From NCBI GenBank assembly GCA_902406105.1, contig CABPCP010000072.1, positions 1 through 13,804 on the forward strand: a stretch of DNA of 13,804 nucleotides, in the 5' to 3' direction. Source of the stretch: an uncultured Mordavella sp. (GTDB lineage: Bacteria > Bacillota > Clostridia > Lachnospirales > Lachnospiraceae). The position numbers and the translations under genes were made by a program. The first letter of the stretch is position 1; every line of letters starts with the position of its first letter. Shown piece after piece: positions 1 through 7,845 of this stretch. The notes below the pieces were generated by a model that had not been told where the DNA came from, made no database searches, and saw only the letters and a list, made by a program, of their open reading frames with translations.

Positions 1-57
1 GGGGGATTTTTAAAAATCCCCCGGCCCCAATTAAAAATGCCCTGTCCCTTTTTGATC
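1..57 (+). repeat. Palindrome-arm dispersed repeat, copy 1 (left part cut off by window edge)
   Basis: Positions 1-22 are a perfect palindrome, GGGGGATTTTT followed by its reverse complement. The right side continues GGCCCC, as in the two complete copies, while the matching GGGGCC on the left would lie before base 1. An arm follows (about 29-48) reading AATTAAAAATGCCCTGTCCC, then TTTTTGATC. The same arm occurs in copy 3 as the reverse complement and, with a few changes, in copy 2. Orientation is palindrome first, arm to the right. It lies in the region before the gene at 160. No transposase or target-site duplication is visible. It resembles REP/MITE-type elements in organisation, but that class assignment is inference. 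Confidence 0.85.
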
Positions 58-159
58 TTACAAATATTTTGAAAAATTTTTTAAATTCTTAAAACTTTTT
101 CCCAACTTCAACAGTCTAAGAAGTATCAGAAAGAATGAAACAAAGGAGAAGGGAAAAAG

Positions 160-522
160 ATGAACAAGAGTATGATGGGACTGGCTCATGAGCTGGCAAG
201 GATCCTTATTTTGTTGGTATTAAATCAAGACATTGACAAAGAGGAAATGGTGTTTCCAGAGGAGGAAAAAGGGACGGATTTATTTTCGATGCTGGAAGCA
301 GGCAACATCAATGAGGCGGAGTGCCTCTTGACGAAAGGGTTGGAACCAGAGAACCAGACCCATTTCGGGAGAGCGCTGCTGTTCTATGACAAATTAAGCG
401 GGAAGCCGGAGGCATTTCTGGAAGCTCACGATTATTCTCAAGAAAAGATCCTGGAAGGCTTAAAACGAGTAGTGGAGTATTATAAGTTTGGAAGCCTGAT
501 GGAGGCGTTTATGGAGACATGA
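160..522 (+). CDS. Small uncharacterised protein, possibly DUF6483-like
   Basis: This encodes a 120-residue soluble protein of unknown function. An AAAGGAG ribosome binding site at 142-148 lies about 11 nt before the ATG, which supports this start. An alternative ATG at 172 is further from it. The N-terminus (residues 6-21) is a hydrophobic helix, MGLAHELARILILLVL. It is followed by an acidic stretch and then a helical part with GNINEAECLL (49-58) and a C-terminal motif YSQEKILEGLKRV (92-104). I recall similar small Clostridia proteins with a hydrophobic N-terminal helix and a repeat-like GxxxEAExLL segment, annotated DUF6483, but this family match is from memory and uncertain. Two-helix repeats of this kind can be TPR-like. 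It is monocistronic, convergent with mazG, and no convincing promoter was found in the AT-rich 58-141 region. Confidence 0.75.
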   Translation: MNKSMMGLAHELARILILLVLNQDIDKEEMVFPEEEKGTDLFSMLEAGNINEAECLLTKGLEPENQTHFGRALLFYDKLSGKPEAFLEAHDYSQEKILEGLKRVVEYYKFGSLMEAFMET

Positions 523-523
523 G

Positions 524-550
524 AAAGGAAGGGTTAAAACCCCTTCCTTT
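524..550. terminator. Bidirectional intrinsic terminator between the 160-522 gene and mazG
   Basis: A perfect 10-bp stem pairs AAAGGAAGGG (524-533) with CCCTTCCTTT (541-550) around a 7-nt loop. The A-rich left side and T-rich right side give U-rich 3' ends on both strands. The hairpin begins two bases after the TGA of the upstream gene. The TAA of mazG (534-536) lies in its loop, so the right arm is also the last codons of mazG. Confidence 0.75.
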
Positions 551-1004
551 TCCTTGCGGCCTCGATCAATCCCTCTGCCTCATCAAAGGCTTCCGGCAGA
601 TAGGTTTCCATCCATTCTTTGCCTTCTTTCTCCTGTTTCTTAATGTCTGCCCAGTTTTCCAGCACTTCTTTGGAGCCGGAAACTTCAACGGTTCCAAATA
701 CATGGGGATGACGGCGGATCATCTTGTCGGTGACGGTCTGGATCACGTCATCCATGGTGAAGAGGCCCTCTTCCTTGGCAATCTGGGCGTGCATGACGAT
801 CTGGAGCAGAAGATCCCCTAATTCTTCTTTTAGGTTTTCCGAATCTCCGGTTTTATCTAAGATGTTGATGCCGCAGATTACTTCCGAGGCTTCTTCGATA
901 CAGCCTTTCTTTAGGCTGGTATGAGTCTGTTCCCGGTCCCAGGGGCAGCCCTCTGGGGAGCGCAGGCGTGCGATGATTGCTTCGAATTCTTCAAATTTTG
1001 TCAT
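534..1004 (-). CDS. mazG: MazG-family nucleoside triphosphate pyrophosphohydrolase, single domain
   Basis: MazG enzymes hydrolyse NTPs or dNTPs to the monophosphate and pyrophosphate and act as house-cleaning or stress-modulating enzymes in the cytoplasm. The 156-residue product carries the typical opening LRSPEGCPWDREQTH (14-28). It has the metal-binding EExxE motif (E37, E38, E41) followed by ExxD (E61, D64 in EELGDLLLQ), and RRHPHVF (97-103). Escherichia coli MazG is about 263 residues with two tandem domains. This one has a single domain matching the N-terminal half and ends in a basic tail. The ATG at 1004 is preceded on the minus strand by AAGGGG (1018 to 1013). It is transcribed alone, from its own promoter at 1087-1059, divergent from valS. 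Exact substrate preference cannot be read from sequence. Confidence 0.93.
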   Translation of the reverse strand: MTKFEEFEAIIARLRSPEGCPWDREQTHTSLKKGCIEEASEVICGINILDKTGDSENLKEELGDLLLQIVMHAQIAKEEGLFTMDDVIQTVTDKMIRRHPHVFGTVEVSGSKEVLENWADIKKQEKEGKEWMETYLPEAFDEAEGLIEAARKRKGF

Positions 1005-1058
1005 GCTCTAACCCCTTTCTTTAGTTGTATCTGCTTCTTTGTTTGTCCTCTAGAGAGC

Positions 1059-1087
1059 ATTATAGAAGCAAAAGATAAGTAAATCAA
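1059..1087 (-). promoter_or_regulatory. Sigma-A-type promoter for mazG
   Basis: Read on the minus strand, TTGATT (1087 to 1082) and a perfect TATAAT (1064 to 1059) are separated by 17 nt. Transcription would start near 1052, about 48 nt before the mazG ATG. The -10 is a 6/6 match and the -35 a 4/6 match to the vegetative consensus. It is back to back with the valS promoter. Confidence 0.7.
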
Positions 1088-1137
1088 TTCCCAGGCCAGT
1101 AAAATCAACAGCTATCCTTAAATTTCTATTAATAACC

Positions 1138-1166
1138 TTGACAAATTTCCCCCCGCTGGCTATCAT
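1138..1166 (+). promoter_or_regulatory. Sigma-A-type promoter for the T-box valS operon
   Basis: TTGACA (1138-1143, perfect) and TATCAT (1161-1166, 5/6) are separated by exactly 17 nt. Transcription would begin near 1173, just before the start of T-box stem I, so position and quality agree with the leader it feeds. Confidence 0.85.
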
Positions 1167-1179
1167 ATTCAATAGTTTA

Positions 1180-1453
1180 TGTGCAAAAGGCGATGAAAAA
1201 GAGGAGTACGCAGGCGTCATTCTGACAGAGAAGGCTGCCCACAGGCTGAGAGGGGCCAAAGGAAATGAGATGCGGAAGGTAGCTTTTGAGCCGGATCGCT
1301 GAACCGACCAGAGAGGTCTGGGAGAAGTAGGAGGTCCCGGATTCGTTCCCGTTAAAGAACAAGAGGAGATATATAGGAGAGTTTCTTCTATATAATGAAG
1401 GTGGTACCGCGAAATGAATCGCCCTTTACGTAATCGTAAAGGGCTTTTTCTTT
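1180..1453 (+). ncRNA. T-box riboswitch leader, valine specifier GUA
   Basis: T-box leaders sense uncharged tRNA and let transcription continue into aminoacyl-tRNA synthetase genes when the cognate amino acid is scarce. The base of stem I pairs GCGAT (1190-1194) with ATCGC (1295-1299), then AAAAG (1197-1201) with CTTTT (1283-1287). Above the specifier loop CGCA (1209-1212) pairs with TGCG (1271-1274). The 3' strand of that loop, GAAGGTAG (1275-1282), contains the codon GTA (1279-1281), valine, matching the downstream valS. The T-box sequence AAGGTGGTACCGCG lies at 1398-1411. Its TGGT (1402-1405) can pair with the ACCA end of a tRNA with discriminator A. The leader ends with a perfect terminator at 1421-1452. 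Confidence 0.95.
1421..1452 (+). terminator. Regulated intrinsic terminator of the T-box leader
   Basis: A perfect 10-bp stem pairs GCCCTTTACG (1421-1430) with CGTAAAGGGC (1435-1444) around TAAT, followed by TTTTTCTTT. It follows the T-box sequence closely, as expected for the terminator that competes with the tRNA-stabilised antiterminator. Confidence 0.92.
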
Positions 1454-1498
1454 CAGAAATGTGAAAAAAGTGTGAAATGCGAGAATGAGGAGGAAACT

Positions 1499-4156
1499 AT
1501 GAGTCAGAACCTGGAGAAAACTTACAATCCCAAAGAGATTGAGCCAAAGCTGTATGAGAAGTGGTGTGAGAATGAATATTTTCACGCGGAAGTAGACCGC
1601 AGCAGAAAACCGTTTACTACAGTAATGCCGCCCCCGAATATCACAGGGAAGCTGCATATGGGACATGCCCTGGACAATACATTGCAGGATATCATCATTC
1701 GATATAAAAGGATGCAGGGATATAATACGCTGTGGGTTCCGGGAACCGATCATGCGGCCATTTCTACAGAAGTAAAAGTGACCAACCAGTTAAAGGAAGA
1801 GGGCATTGACAAGAAAGAGCTGGGACGGGAGAAGTTCCTGGAGCGCACCTGGCAGTGGAAAGAGGAATATGCGGGAACGATCGAAGGACAGTTAAAGAAG
1901 CTGGGCGTATCCTGCGACTGGGAGCGGGAACGTTTTACTATGGATGAAGGCTGTTCAAAAGCGGTAGAGGAAGTGTTTATCGAACTTTATGAGAAAGGCT
2001 ACATCTACCGCGGGTCCAGGATCATCAACTGGTGTCCGGTCTGCAAGACCTCTCTTTCAGATGCGGAAGTAGAGCATGAAGAGCAGGAAGGACATTTCTG
2101 GCATATCAAGTATCCCATCGTAGGAAGCGATGATTATCTGGAGATCGCCACCACCCGTCCGGAGACTATGCTGGGCGATACGGCGATCGCGGTGCATCCA
2201 GATGATGAAAGATACAAAGACATTGTAGGGAAGAAGGCGATCCTGCCGCTGGTAGGGCGGGAGATTCCGATCGTAGCTGACTCTTATGTGGATAAAGAAT
2301 TTGGAACCGGAGCGGTGAAGATCACGCCGGCCCACGACCCCAACGACTTTGAGGTTGGAAAACGGCACGGCCTGCCGGAGATCAATGTGATGAACGATGA
2401 CGCCACCATCAATGAGAACGGCGGCAAGTACGCGGGAATGGACCGTTATGAGGCCCGCAAGGTCATGGTAAAAGACTTGGAAGAGCAGGGCTATCTGGTA
2501 AAGGTAGTGCCTCATTCTCATAATGTAGGAACCCACGACCGCTGCCATACTACGGTAGAACCGCTGGTAAAACAGCAGTGGTTTGTACGTATGGAGGAGC
2601 TGGCTAAACCGGCGATCCAGGCTGTAAAAAATGGGGACCTGAAATTCGTGCCGGAACGGTTTGACAAGATTTATCTGCATTGGCTGGAAAATATCAGGGA
2701 TTGGTGCATTTCCCGGCAGATCTGGTGGGGACACCGGATTCCGGCTTATTACTGCGACGAATGCGGCGAGATCGTAGTGTCCAGGGGAACGCCGGAGAAA
2801 TGTCCGAAATGCGGCGGTACCCATTTTACCCAGGACGAAGATACTTTGGATACCTGGTTCAGTTCCGCCCTGTGGCCATTTTCTACACTGGGATGGCCCG
2901 ATAAGACAGAGGATCTGGATTACTTCTATCCTACAGACGTGCTGGTAACAGGATATGATATTATTTTCTTCTGGGTCATCCGTATGGTATTCTCCGGTTA
3001 TGAACAGACTGGAAAATCACCATTCCATACCGTGTTTATCCATGGTCTGGTAAGAGATTCCCAGGGCCGGAAGATGAGCAAGTCTCTGGGAAATGGAATC
3101 GACCCGCTGGAGATCATCGATCAATACGGAGCAGATGCGCTGCGTATGACCCTGGTAACAGGAAACGCGCCTGGAAATGATATGCGTTTCTACAACGAGA
3201 GAGTAGAAGCCAGCCGTAACTTTGCCAACAAGGTGTGGAACGCGTCCCGGTTTATCCTGATGAACCTGGGAGACAAAGAGATCGCGGAGCCAGAAGACGT
3301 GAAGAAGTATCCGGAGGATTGCTGGATCATGTCCCGCTGCAATAATGTAGTCAAAGATGTGACCGAGAATATGGATAAATTTGAGCTGGGCATCGCCTTG
3401 GCTAAGATTTACGATTTTATCTGGGATGAATTCTGCGACTGGTATATCGAGATGGCGAAATACCGCATCTATCACGGGGAAGAAGATCCCCAGAGCGCCA
3501 ATGACGCGATGTGGACTTTGCGAGAGGTTTTAAAGAAAGCGCTGAAACTCCTGCATCCGTATATGCCATTCGTTTCGGAGGAAATCTACAGCAAGCTGAT
3601 CCCCGAAGAAGAATCGCTGATGATGTCCCAGTGGCCTGTTTATGATGAGGCTTGGAATTTCCCGGAAGCGGAGAATGTGGCAGACCACTATAAAGAGATC
3701 ATCCGGGGAATCCGGAATGTCAGGGCCGAGATGAATGTGCCAAACTCCAGGAAAGCTACCGCCTACGTGGTATGCGAGGATGAGGCGCTGTGCCGGGGGC
3801 TGGAATCTCTGCGTGGATCCGCCCAGAATATGGCGGCTCTCAATGATCTCATCATTCAGAATGACAAGGCGGGAATCGCGGAGGACGCGGTGTCTATTGT
3901 TGTGCCGGATGCGACCGTTTGCCTGCCTTTAGAGGAACTGATCGATTTCGATCAGGAGATCGAGCGCCTGACGAAAGAGGAAGCGCGTCTGACCAAAGAG
4001 ATCAGCCGGGCCGAAGGGATGCTAAGCAATGAGAAATTTGTAAGCAAGGCGCCGGAGGCAAAAGTCCAGGAAGAACGGGACAAATTAGAAACTTATAGAC
4101 AGATGATAGACCAGGTGACAGAAAGACTGGAAGGTTTAAAAGCAAAACGTTCGTAA
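1499..4156 (+). CDS. valS: Valine--tRNA ligase (ValRS)
   Basis: This class Ia synthetase charges tRNA-Val with valine. I chose the ATG at 1499 because GAGGAGG (1487-1493) lies 5 nt before it. The reading frame runs back to an ATG at 1472, but that one has no ribosome binding site. The product is 885 residues, close to the 880 of Bacillus subtilis ValS. PPPNITG (44-50) is followed by the HIGH-type motif HMGH (53-56). The connective editing domain contains the [12 protein letters not shown] segment. A four-cysteine zinc-ribbon-like site is formed by C419, C422, C435 and C438, and a further CPVC pair lies at 179-182. KMSKSLGN starts at residue 525. The anticodon-binding region is followed by a C-terminal coiled coil typical of ValRS. 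Expression is controlled by the T-box leader. The next ORF starts 15 nt after the stop. Confidence 0.98.
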   Translation: MSQNLEKTYNPKEIEPKLYEKWCENEYFHAEVDRSRKPFTTVMPPPNITGKLHMGHALDNTLQDIIIRYKRMQGYNTLWVPGTDHAAISTEVKVTNQLKEEGIDKKELGREKFLERTWQWKEEYAGTIEGQLKKLGVSCDWERERFTMDEGCSKAVEEVFIELYEKGYIYRGSRIINWCPVCKTSLSDAEVEHEEQEGHFWHIKYPIVGSDDYLEIATTRPETMLGDTAIAVHPDDERYKDIVGKKAILPLVGREIPIVADSYVDKEFGTGAVKITPAHDPNDFEVGKRHGLPEINVMNDDATINENGGKYAGMDRYEARKVMVKDLEEQGYLVKVVPHSHNVGTHDRCHTTVEPLVKQQWFVRMEELAKPAIQAVKNGDLKFVPERFDKIYLHWLENIRDWCISRQIWWGHRIPAYYCDECGEIVVSRGTPEKCPKCGGTHFTQDEDTLDTWFSSALWPFSTLGWPDKTEDLDYFYPTDVLVTGYDIIFFWVIRMVFSGYEQTGKSPFHTVFIHGLVRDSQGRKMSKSLGNGIDPLEIIDQYGADALRMTLVTGNAPGNDMRFYNERVEASRNFANKVWNASRFILMNLGDKEIAEPEDVKKYPEDCWIMSRCNNVVKDVTENMDKFELGIALAKIYDFIWDEFCDWYIEMAKYRIYHGEEDPQSANDAMWTLREVLKKALKLLHPYMPFVSEEIYSKLIPEEESLMMSQWPVYDEAWNFPEAENVADHYKEIIRGIRNVRAEMNVPNSRKATAYVVCEDEALCRGLESLRGSAQNMAALNDLIIQNDKAGIAEDAVSIVVPDATVCLPLEELIDFDQEIERLTKEEARLTKEISRAEGMLSNEKFVSKAPEAKVQEERDKLETYRQMIDQVTERLEGLKAKRS

Positions 4157-4171
4157 GGGGTTAGTTGACCG

Positions 4172-6379
4172 ATGAAAAAAATCCATTTCAAGAAGCCGGA
4201 TATCAAAGGAAAGATCCAGAAATTAAGGAATCTGAAAAAAGAGGATATCAAAGCCTATTGGAAGGCGAGAAAAGAAAGACGTATAAGAATCCTGGAGGAG
4301 AGAAGAAACAGCGCTTTCGCGAAGAAAATGCAGCCGGTGTGGAAGATCATGAACCGTCTGTCCCTCTTGTTCCACGCGCTGCTTGCCTGCGTGATCAATT
4401 TTGCTATCGAGGCTATCTCCCGACATTCTGTGTTTGAAGCGTGGAATTATATGACAGAGACGCCGGTAGTGTTTTTGTATAACGCGTTTATGATCTTTGT
4501 GACTTTCTCAGTAGTTTATTTGTTTCGGCGGAGAGTTTTTGCCAGGATCATTGTCAGCGTGCTCTGGCTGATTCTTGGAGTGGCGAATGGATATATGCTG
4601 CTCAAGCGCGTGACGCCGTTTAACGCTCAGGATTTGAAGGCGGCTACAGAAGGGCTTAGTCTGATCAACAACTATTTTAACGGCTTTGAAGTGGTAGTTC
4701 TCATTGTGGGGATTGTTGCGGTGGTGATCTGGGTGATCTCTATGTGGAGACGGGGCGGCCAGTACACGGGGAAAATGCATCGGGTCCTGGCTGTCGCGGG
4801 AATTGGATTCTGGGCGTTTGTTTACAGTATCGCGGCCAATGCGGCAGTGGAGAACCGAGTAGTGTCCACCTATTTTGGAAATATTGCTTTTGCCTATGAG
4901 GATTACGGCCTCCCCTATTGTTTTATGGCCAGCTTGTTCAATACCGGGATCAGTGAACCCAACGATTATAGTGAGGAGACGATTGCTCAGATCAGCAATA
5001 ACGGAGAGATCACGAAGAATGAATCGGAGCAGTCCGCGGAGGAACTGCCCAACATTCTTTTCGTACAGTTAGAATCCTTTTTTGATGTAGACGAGGCGGA
5101 GTTTTTTACCACATCGAAGGATGCGTGTCCGAATCTGCATAAAATGTTTGAAGAGTATTCATCAGGATATTTCAAAGTACCTTCTGTGGGAGCGGGAACA
5201 GCGAATACAGAGTTTGAGGTGCTGACCGGAATGAATCTGCGGTATTTTGGACCGGGCGAGTATCCTTATAAGACGATCTTAAAAGAAACACCTTGCGAAA
5301 GCGCGGCGACCGCACTTAGTTCTCTTGGGCTTGGAACCCATGCCCTGCATAATAACGGCGGTAATTTCTACAGCAGAGCCAGGGTATTTAATAATATGGG
5401 CTTTGACAGTTTTACCAGCAAGGAATTTATGAATATCCTTCAGTTGACGGAGAACGGCTGGGCCAAAGATGATATCCTGGTTGACCATATCCTGGACGCT
5501 ATGGACTCTACCGAGCAAAAAGATTTTGTTTTTACCATCAGTGTGCAGGGACACGGAGATTATCCGGAAGAGAAAAAGATCGAGAATCCAGAGATCACGG
5601 TGGAGGGCATTGAGGATGAAGCTCTGAAAAATAAATGGGAATACTATGTAAACCAGGTCTATGAAATGGATCAGTTTGCCGGGAATCTGATCAAGGCTAT
5701 TGAAGAACGCGGCGAACCTACGGTGGTGGTATTCTATGGAGATCATCTTCCTACGATGGGATTGAAAGCGGAGGATTTAAAGAGCCGCTACCTATACAAT
5801 ACCAACTATGTGATCTGGGACAATATTGGTCTTGAGAAAGAAGACCGGAATATCCCATCCTATCAGATTATGGCGGATGTATTTGACCGGCTGGGCATCC
5901 ACTCCGGAACTGTGTTCAATTATCATCAGGAGCGCCGGCAGACCAAGAACTATCTGGCGGATCTGGAGGTGCTGCAGTATGATATCTTGTATGGGGAGCA
6001 ATATGTCTATGACGGGGAGCCGCCTATTACAGAAGGGCATATGGTGATGGGCGTCCGGGATGTGACGCTGACCGATATCGTGCCCCATCTGGAAGAGGGG
6101 TACAGTCTGTATGGCGAGAACTTTACCGCTTACACCAGAGTTTATGTCAATGGAGAAGAACAGGAGAAAGACTTTCTGAACAATACCAGGATCGACCTGC
6201 CCTCTACAGAGTTAAAAGACGGGGATGTGATCTATACTTGTCAATACGGATCCAGTGATACTCTATTTAGGAAGTCTAATGAATATATTTATCAGAATGG
6301 GACCCTGACAGTAATGGAAGGAACCGGGACAGATAAGACAAAATCCTGGGTAGAGCAGACAGGTGAGGAAGAAGAATGA
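4172..6379 (+). CDS. LTA synthase family membrane phosphoglycerol transferase / sulfatase-fold protein
   Basis: This is a 735-residue polytopic membrane protein of the LtaS/alkaline-phosphatase superfamily, whose members transfer glycerol phosphate from phosphatidylglycerol to a glycan or lipid on the outer face of the membrane. A very basic N-terminus (1-60) precedes about five TM helices (roughly 62-83, 97-117, 124-145, 172-192, 203-225). An extracellular catalytic domain follows from about 292. E301 (QLESF), T343 (in GTANTEF, aligned with the T-S-D-S-E-F nucleophile motif of LtaS), H461 (VQGHGDY) and D524-H525 (YGDHLP) are the expected metal and catalytic residues. About 110-135 residues after the catalytic fold form an extra C-terminal, probably beta-rich extension with an acidic end. 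The ATG at 4172 follows AAGGGG (4155-4160), which overlaps the valS stop. The acceptor is unknown, and it may not make true lipoteichoic acid. Its stop overlaps the folC start by 4 nt. Confidence 0.88.
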   Translation: MKKIHFKKPDIKGKIQKLRNLKKEDIKAYWKARKERRIRILEERRNSAFAKKMQPVWKIMNRLSLLFHALLACVINFAIEAISRHSVFEAWNYMTETPVVFLYNAFMIFVTFSVVYLFRRRVFARIIVSVLWLILGVANGYMLLKRVTPFNAQDLKAATEGLSLINNYFNGFEVVVLIVGIVAVVIWVISMWRRGGQYTGKMHRVLAVAGIGFWAFVYSIAANAAVENRVVSTYFGNIAFAYEDYGLPYCFMASLFNTGISEPNDYSEETIAQISNNGEITKNESEQSAEELPNILFVQLESFFDVDEAEFFTTSKDACPNLHKMFEEYSSGYFKVPSVGAGTANTEFEVLTGMNLRYFGPGEYPYKTILKETPCESAATALSSLGLGTHALHNNGGNFYSRARVFNNMGFDSFTSKEFMNILQLTENGWAKDDILVDHILDAMDSTEQKDFVFTISVQGHGDYPEEKKIENPEITVEGIEDEALKNKWEYYVNQVYEMDQFAGNLIKAIEERGEPTVVVFYGDHLPTMGLKAEDLKSRYLYNTNYVIWDNIGLEKEDRNIPSYQIMADVFDRLGIHSGTVFNYHQERRQTKNYLADLEVLQYDILYGEQYVYDGEPPITEGHMVMGVRDVTLTDIVPHLEEGYSLYGENFTAYTRVYVNGEEQEKDFLNNTRIDLPSTELKDGDVIYTCQYGSSDTLFRKSNEYIYQNGTLTVMEGTGTDKTKSWVEQTGEEEE

Positions 6380-7701
6380 TGCATCCAAGAAGCTATCGGG
6401 AGGCGGTAGATTATATTGAACGCCTTCCAAGATTTACCAGGAAACATTCCCTTGTGCATACCGGAGAATTCTTGAGAAGGCTTGGAAATCCGGGACTGGA
6501 TCAAAGAATTGTCCATGTGGCGGGGACCAATGGAAAAGGCTCTGTGTGCGCATGCCTGCAGGCGGTTCTCGAGGCGGAGGAAAAGACCTGCGGATTCTTC
6601 ACATCGCCCCATCTGATCTCGATCAATGAAAGGATCCAGGTCAACAGATGCCCTGTCAGTGACGATACCTTTTATCGGGTGTTTCGCAGAGCTTTGGAGG
6701 CGGCGGAAAGCATGGAGCGTGACGGAATGGAGCATCCTTCCTATTTCGAGTTCCTGTTTGGAATGGGTATGACAGCATTTGCTCTGGCTGGCACAGAGTA
6801 TATCATTTTAGAGACTGGACTTGGAGGCAGGCTGGATGCGACCAACGCGCCAAAGCAGCCGGCCTTGACGGTTATAACGTCTATCAGTCTGGACCATACC
6901 GATATCCTGGGCGAGACGATAGAAGAGATCGCTGGAGAGAAAGCGGGAATCATAAAGCCGGGAGTACCGGTGATCTTCGATGGCAGCAATGAGACAGCGG
7001 CGGCGGCGATCCGGGAGAGAGCAGGAAAACTGGGAGCGCCGTGTAGAGAAATCTCGAAAAATGCGTTCGAAATCCTGGAAGTTCATAGAAACAATATTGC
7101 ATTTTTAAGACGGAATGCGTATGATAGAGATGTTACCTGGCACGTCCCCCTTTGTGGGATTTACCAAGTAACAAATACGGAGATCGCTCTGCAGGCCGCA
7201 GAGTGTCTGCTTGCGGATCAAAAGACCCATATGGAGCGCTGGGTGGAGGCAGTGGCCTCTGTAAGGTGGGAAGGACGCATGGAACAGGCGGCGCCTCATT
7301 TGACTGTGGACGGCGCCCACAATCCGGGAGCGATCGAAGGGTTCATCCAGAGCGTGGAGCTTTTGTATCCTGACCTGGCAGAGAACGAACGGCCGGTGGT
7401 GGTGTTTGGGGCGGCCTCAGACAAAAAATATGAGGAAATGATCCAATGTCTCTGCGGAAAGTTTCGCGCAAAGGCTTATATAGCTACCGGATTTGATGAT
7501 GAAAGAGCGGTGCCGGCAGAAGAACTGGGACGGCTGTTTAAGAAGTATACAAAGGAGCAAGTCCTCTGGCGAGACACGCCGACGGAGGCTTTGGAGGCGG
7601 CTTTTTCCCTCAGGGAGGAAGGGGAGGTCTACTGTGTGGGATCTCTTTATCTGGCCGGCGAGGTGAAAAAAGAATTGGCAGGAGGCAGATCTTATGCTTG
7701 A
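6376..7701 (+). CDS. folC: Bifunctional folylpolyglutamate / dihydrofolate synthase
   Basis: FolC adds glutamate to dihydropteroate and then to folates, using ATP, in the cytoplasm. The 441-residue length fits the family. The P-loop AGTNGKGS spans 49-56, followed by FFTSPHLISINERI (74-87), the LETGLGGRLDATN block (145-157), SLDHTDILG (171-179), AGEKAGIIKPG (186-196, including the usually carbamylated lysine region), GIYQVTNTEIAL (261-272) and DGAHNPGA (312-319). The start overlaps the TGA of the upstream gene as ATGA. The second codon is also ATG, so the true start may be at 6379. valS and folC are also neighbours in Bacillus subtilis; here the LTA-synthase-like gene lies between them. The 3' end overlaps the 44-residue ORF by 8 nt. 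Confidence 0.96.
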   Translation: MMHPRSYREAVDYIERLPRFTRKHSLVHTGEFLRRLGNPGLDQRIVHVAGTNGKGSVCACLQAVLEAEEKTCGFFTSPHLISINERIQVNRCPVSDDTFYRVFRRALEAAESMERDGMEHPSYFEFLFGMGMTAFALAGTEYIILETGLGGRLDATNAPKQPALTVITSISLDHTDILGETIEEIAGEKAGIIKPGVPVIFDGSNETAAAAIRERAGKLGAPCREISKNAFEILEVHRNNIAFLRRNAYDRDVTWHVPLCGIYQVTNTEIALQAAECLLADQKTHMERWVEAVASVRWEGRMEQAAPHLTVDGAHNPGAIEGFIQSVELLYPDLAENERPVVVFGAASDKKYEEMIQCLCGKFRAKAYIATGFDDERAVPAEELGRLFKKYTKEQVLWRDTPTEALEAAFSLREEGEVYCVGSLYLAGEVKKELAGGRSYA

Positions 7702-7828
7702 TTTTGAGGAAGAATTAAAGAAATTCCAGCCTAGTCTGGAAGTGGAAGATATTGAGAATGCGGTCTATCAGGAGGACCTGACAGACATGACAGATATTCT
7801 GCGGGAAATGATAGAGCAGACAAAATAA
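7694..7828 (+). CDS. Small acidic 44-residue ORF between folC and the TPR gene
   Basis: An ATG at 7694 opens 44 codons to TAA at 7826-7828. A perfect AGGAGG (7680-7685) lies 8 nt upstream, inside the end of folC, and the start overlaps the folC stop by 8 nt. This is the spacing of a translationally coupled gene. The product begins MLDFEEELKKFQPSLEVED. It is strongly acidic, has no membrane segment or cysteine, and looks largely helical. The TPR gene starts 17 nt after its stop, so without this ORF the operon would have an about 144-nt gap. I do not recognise a named family. A binding partner or regulator of a neighbouring product is possible but unsupported. Confidence 0.75.
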   Translation: MLDFEEELKKFQPSLEVEDIENAVYQEDLTDMTDILREMIEQTK

Positions 7829-7845
7829 AAAGGAATCGGTCATTT

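Noticed and set aside
58..141. A promoter for the gene at 160
   Set aside because: The region is A/T rich with TTGAAA-like words, but no correctly spaced -35/-10 pair was convincing.
2057..2824. A 255-codon minus-strand frame inside valS
   Set aside because: It lies entirely antisense to a clear valS, has no ribosome site and its translation shows no family features. It follows from codon bias of the sense gene.
4165..4437. A 90-codon frame starting TTG at 4165
   Set aside because: It overlaps the start of the LTA-synthase-like gene in another frame. The ATG at 4172 leads to the long conserved protein, so this is a shadow.
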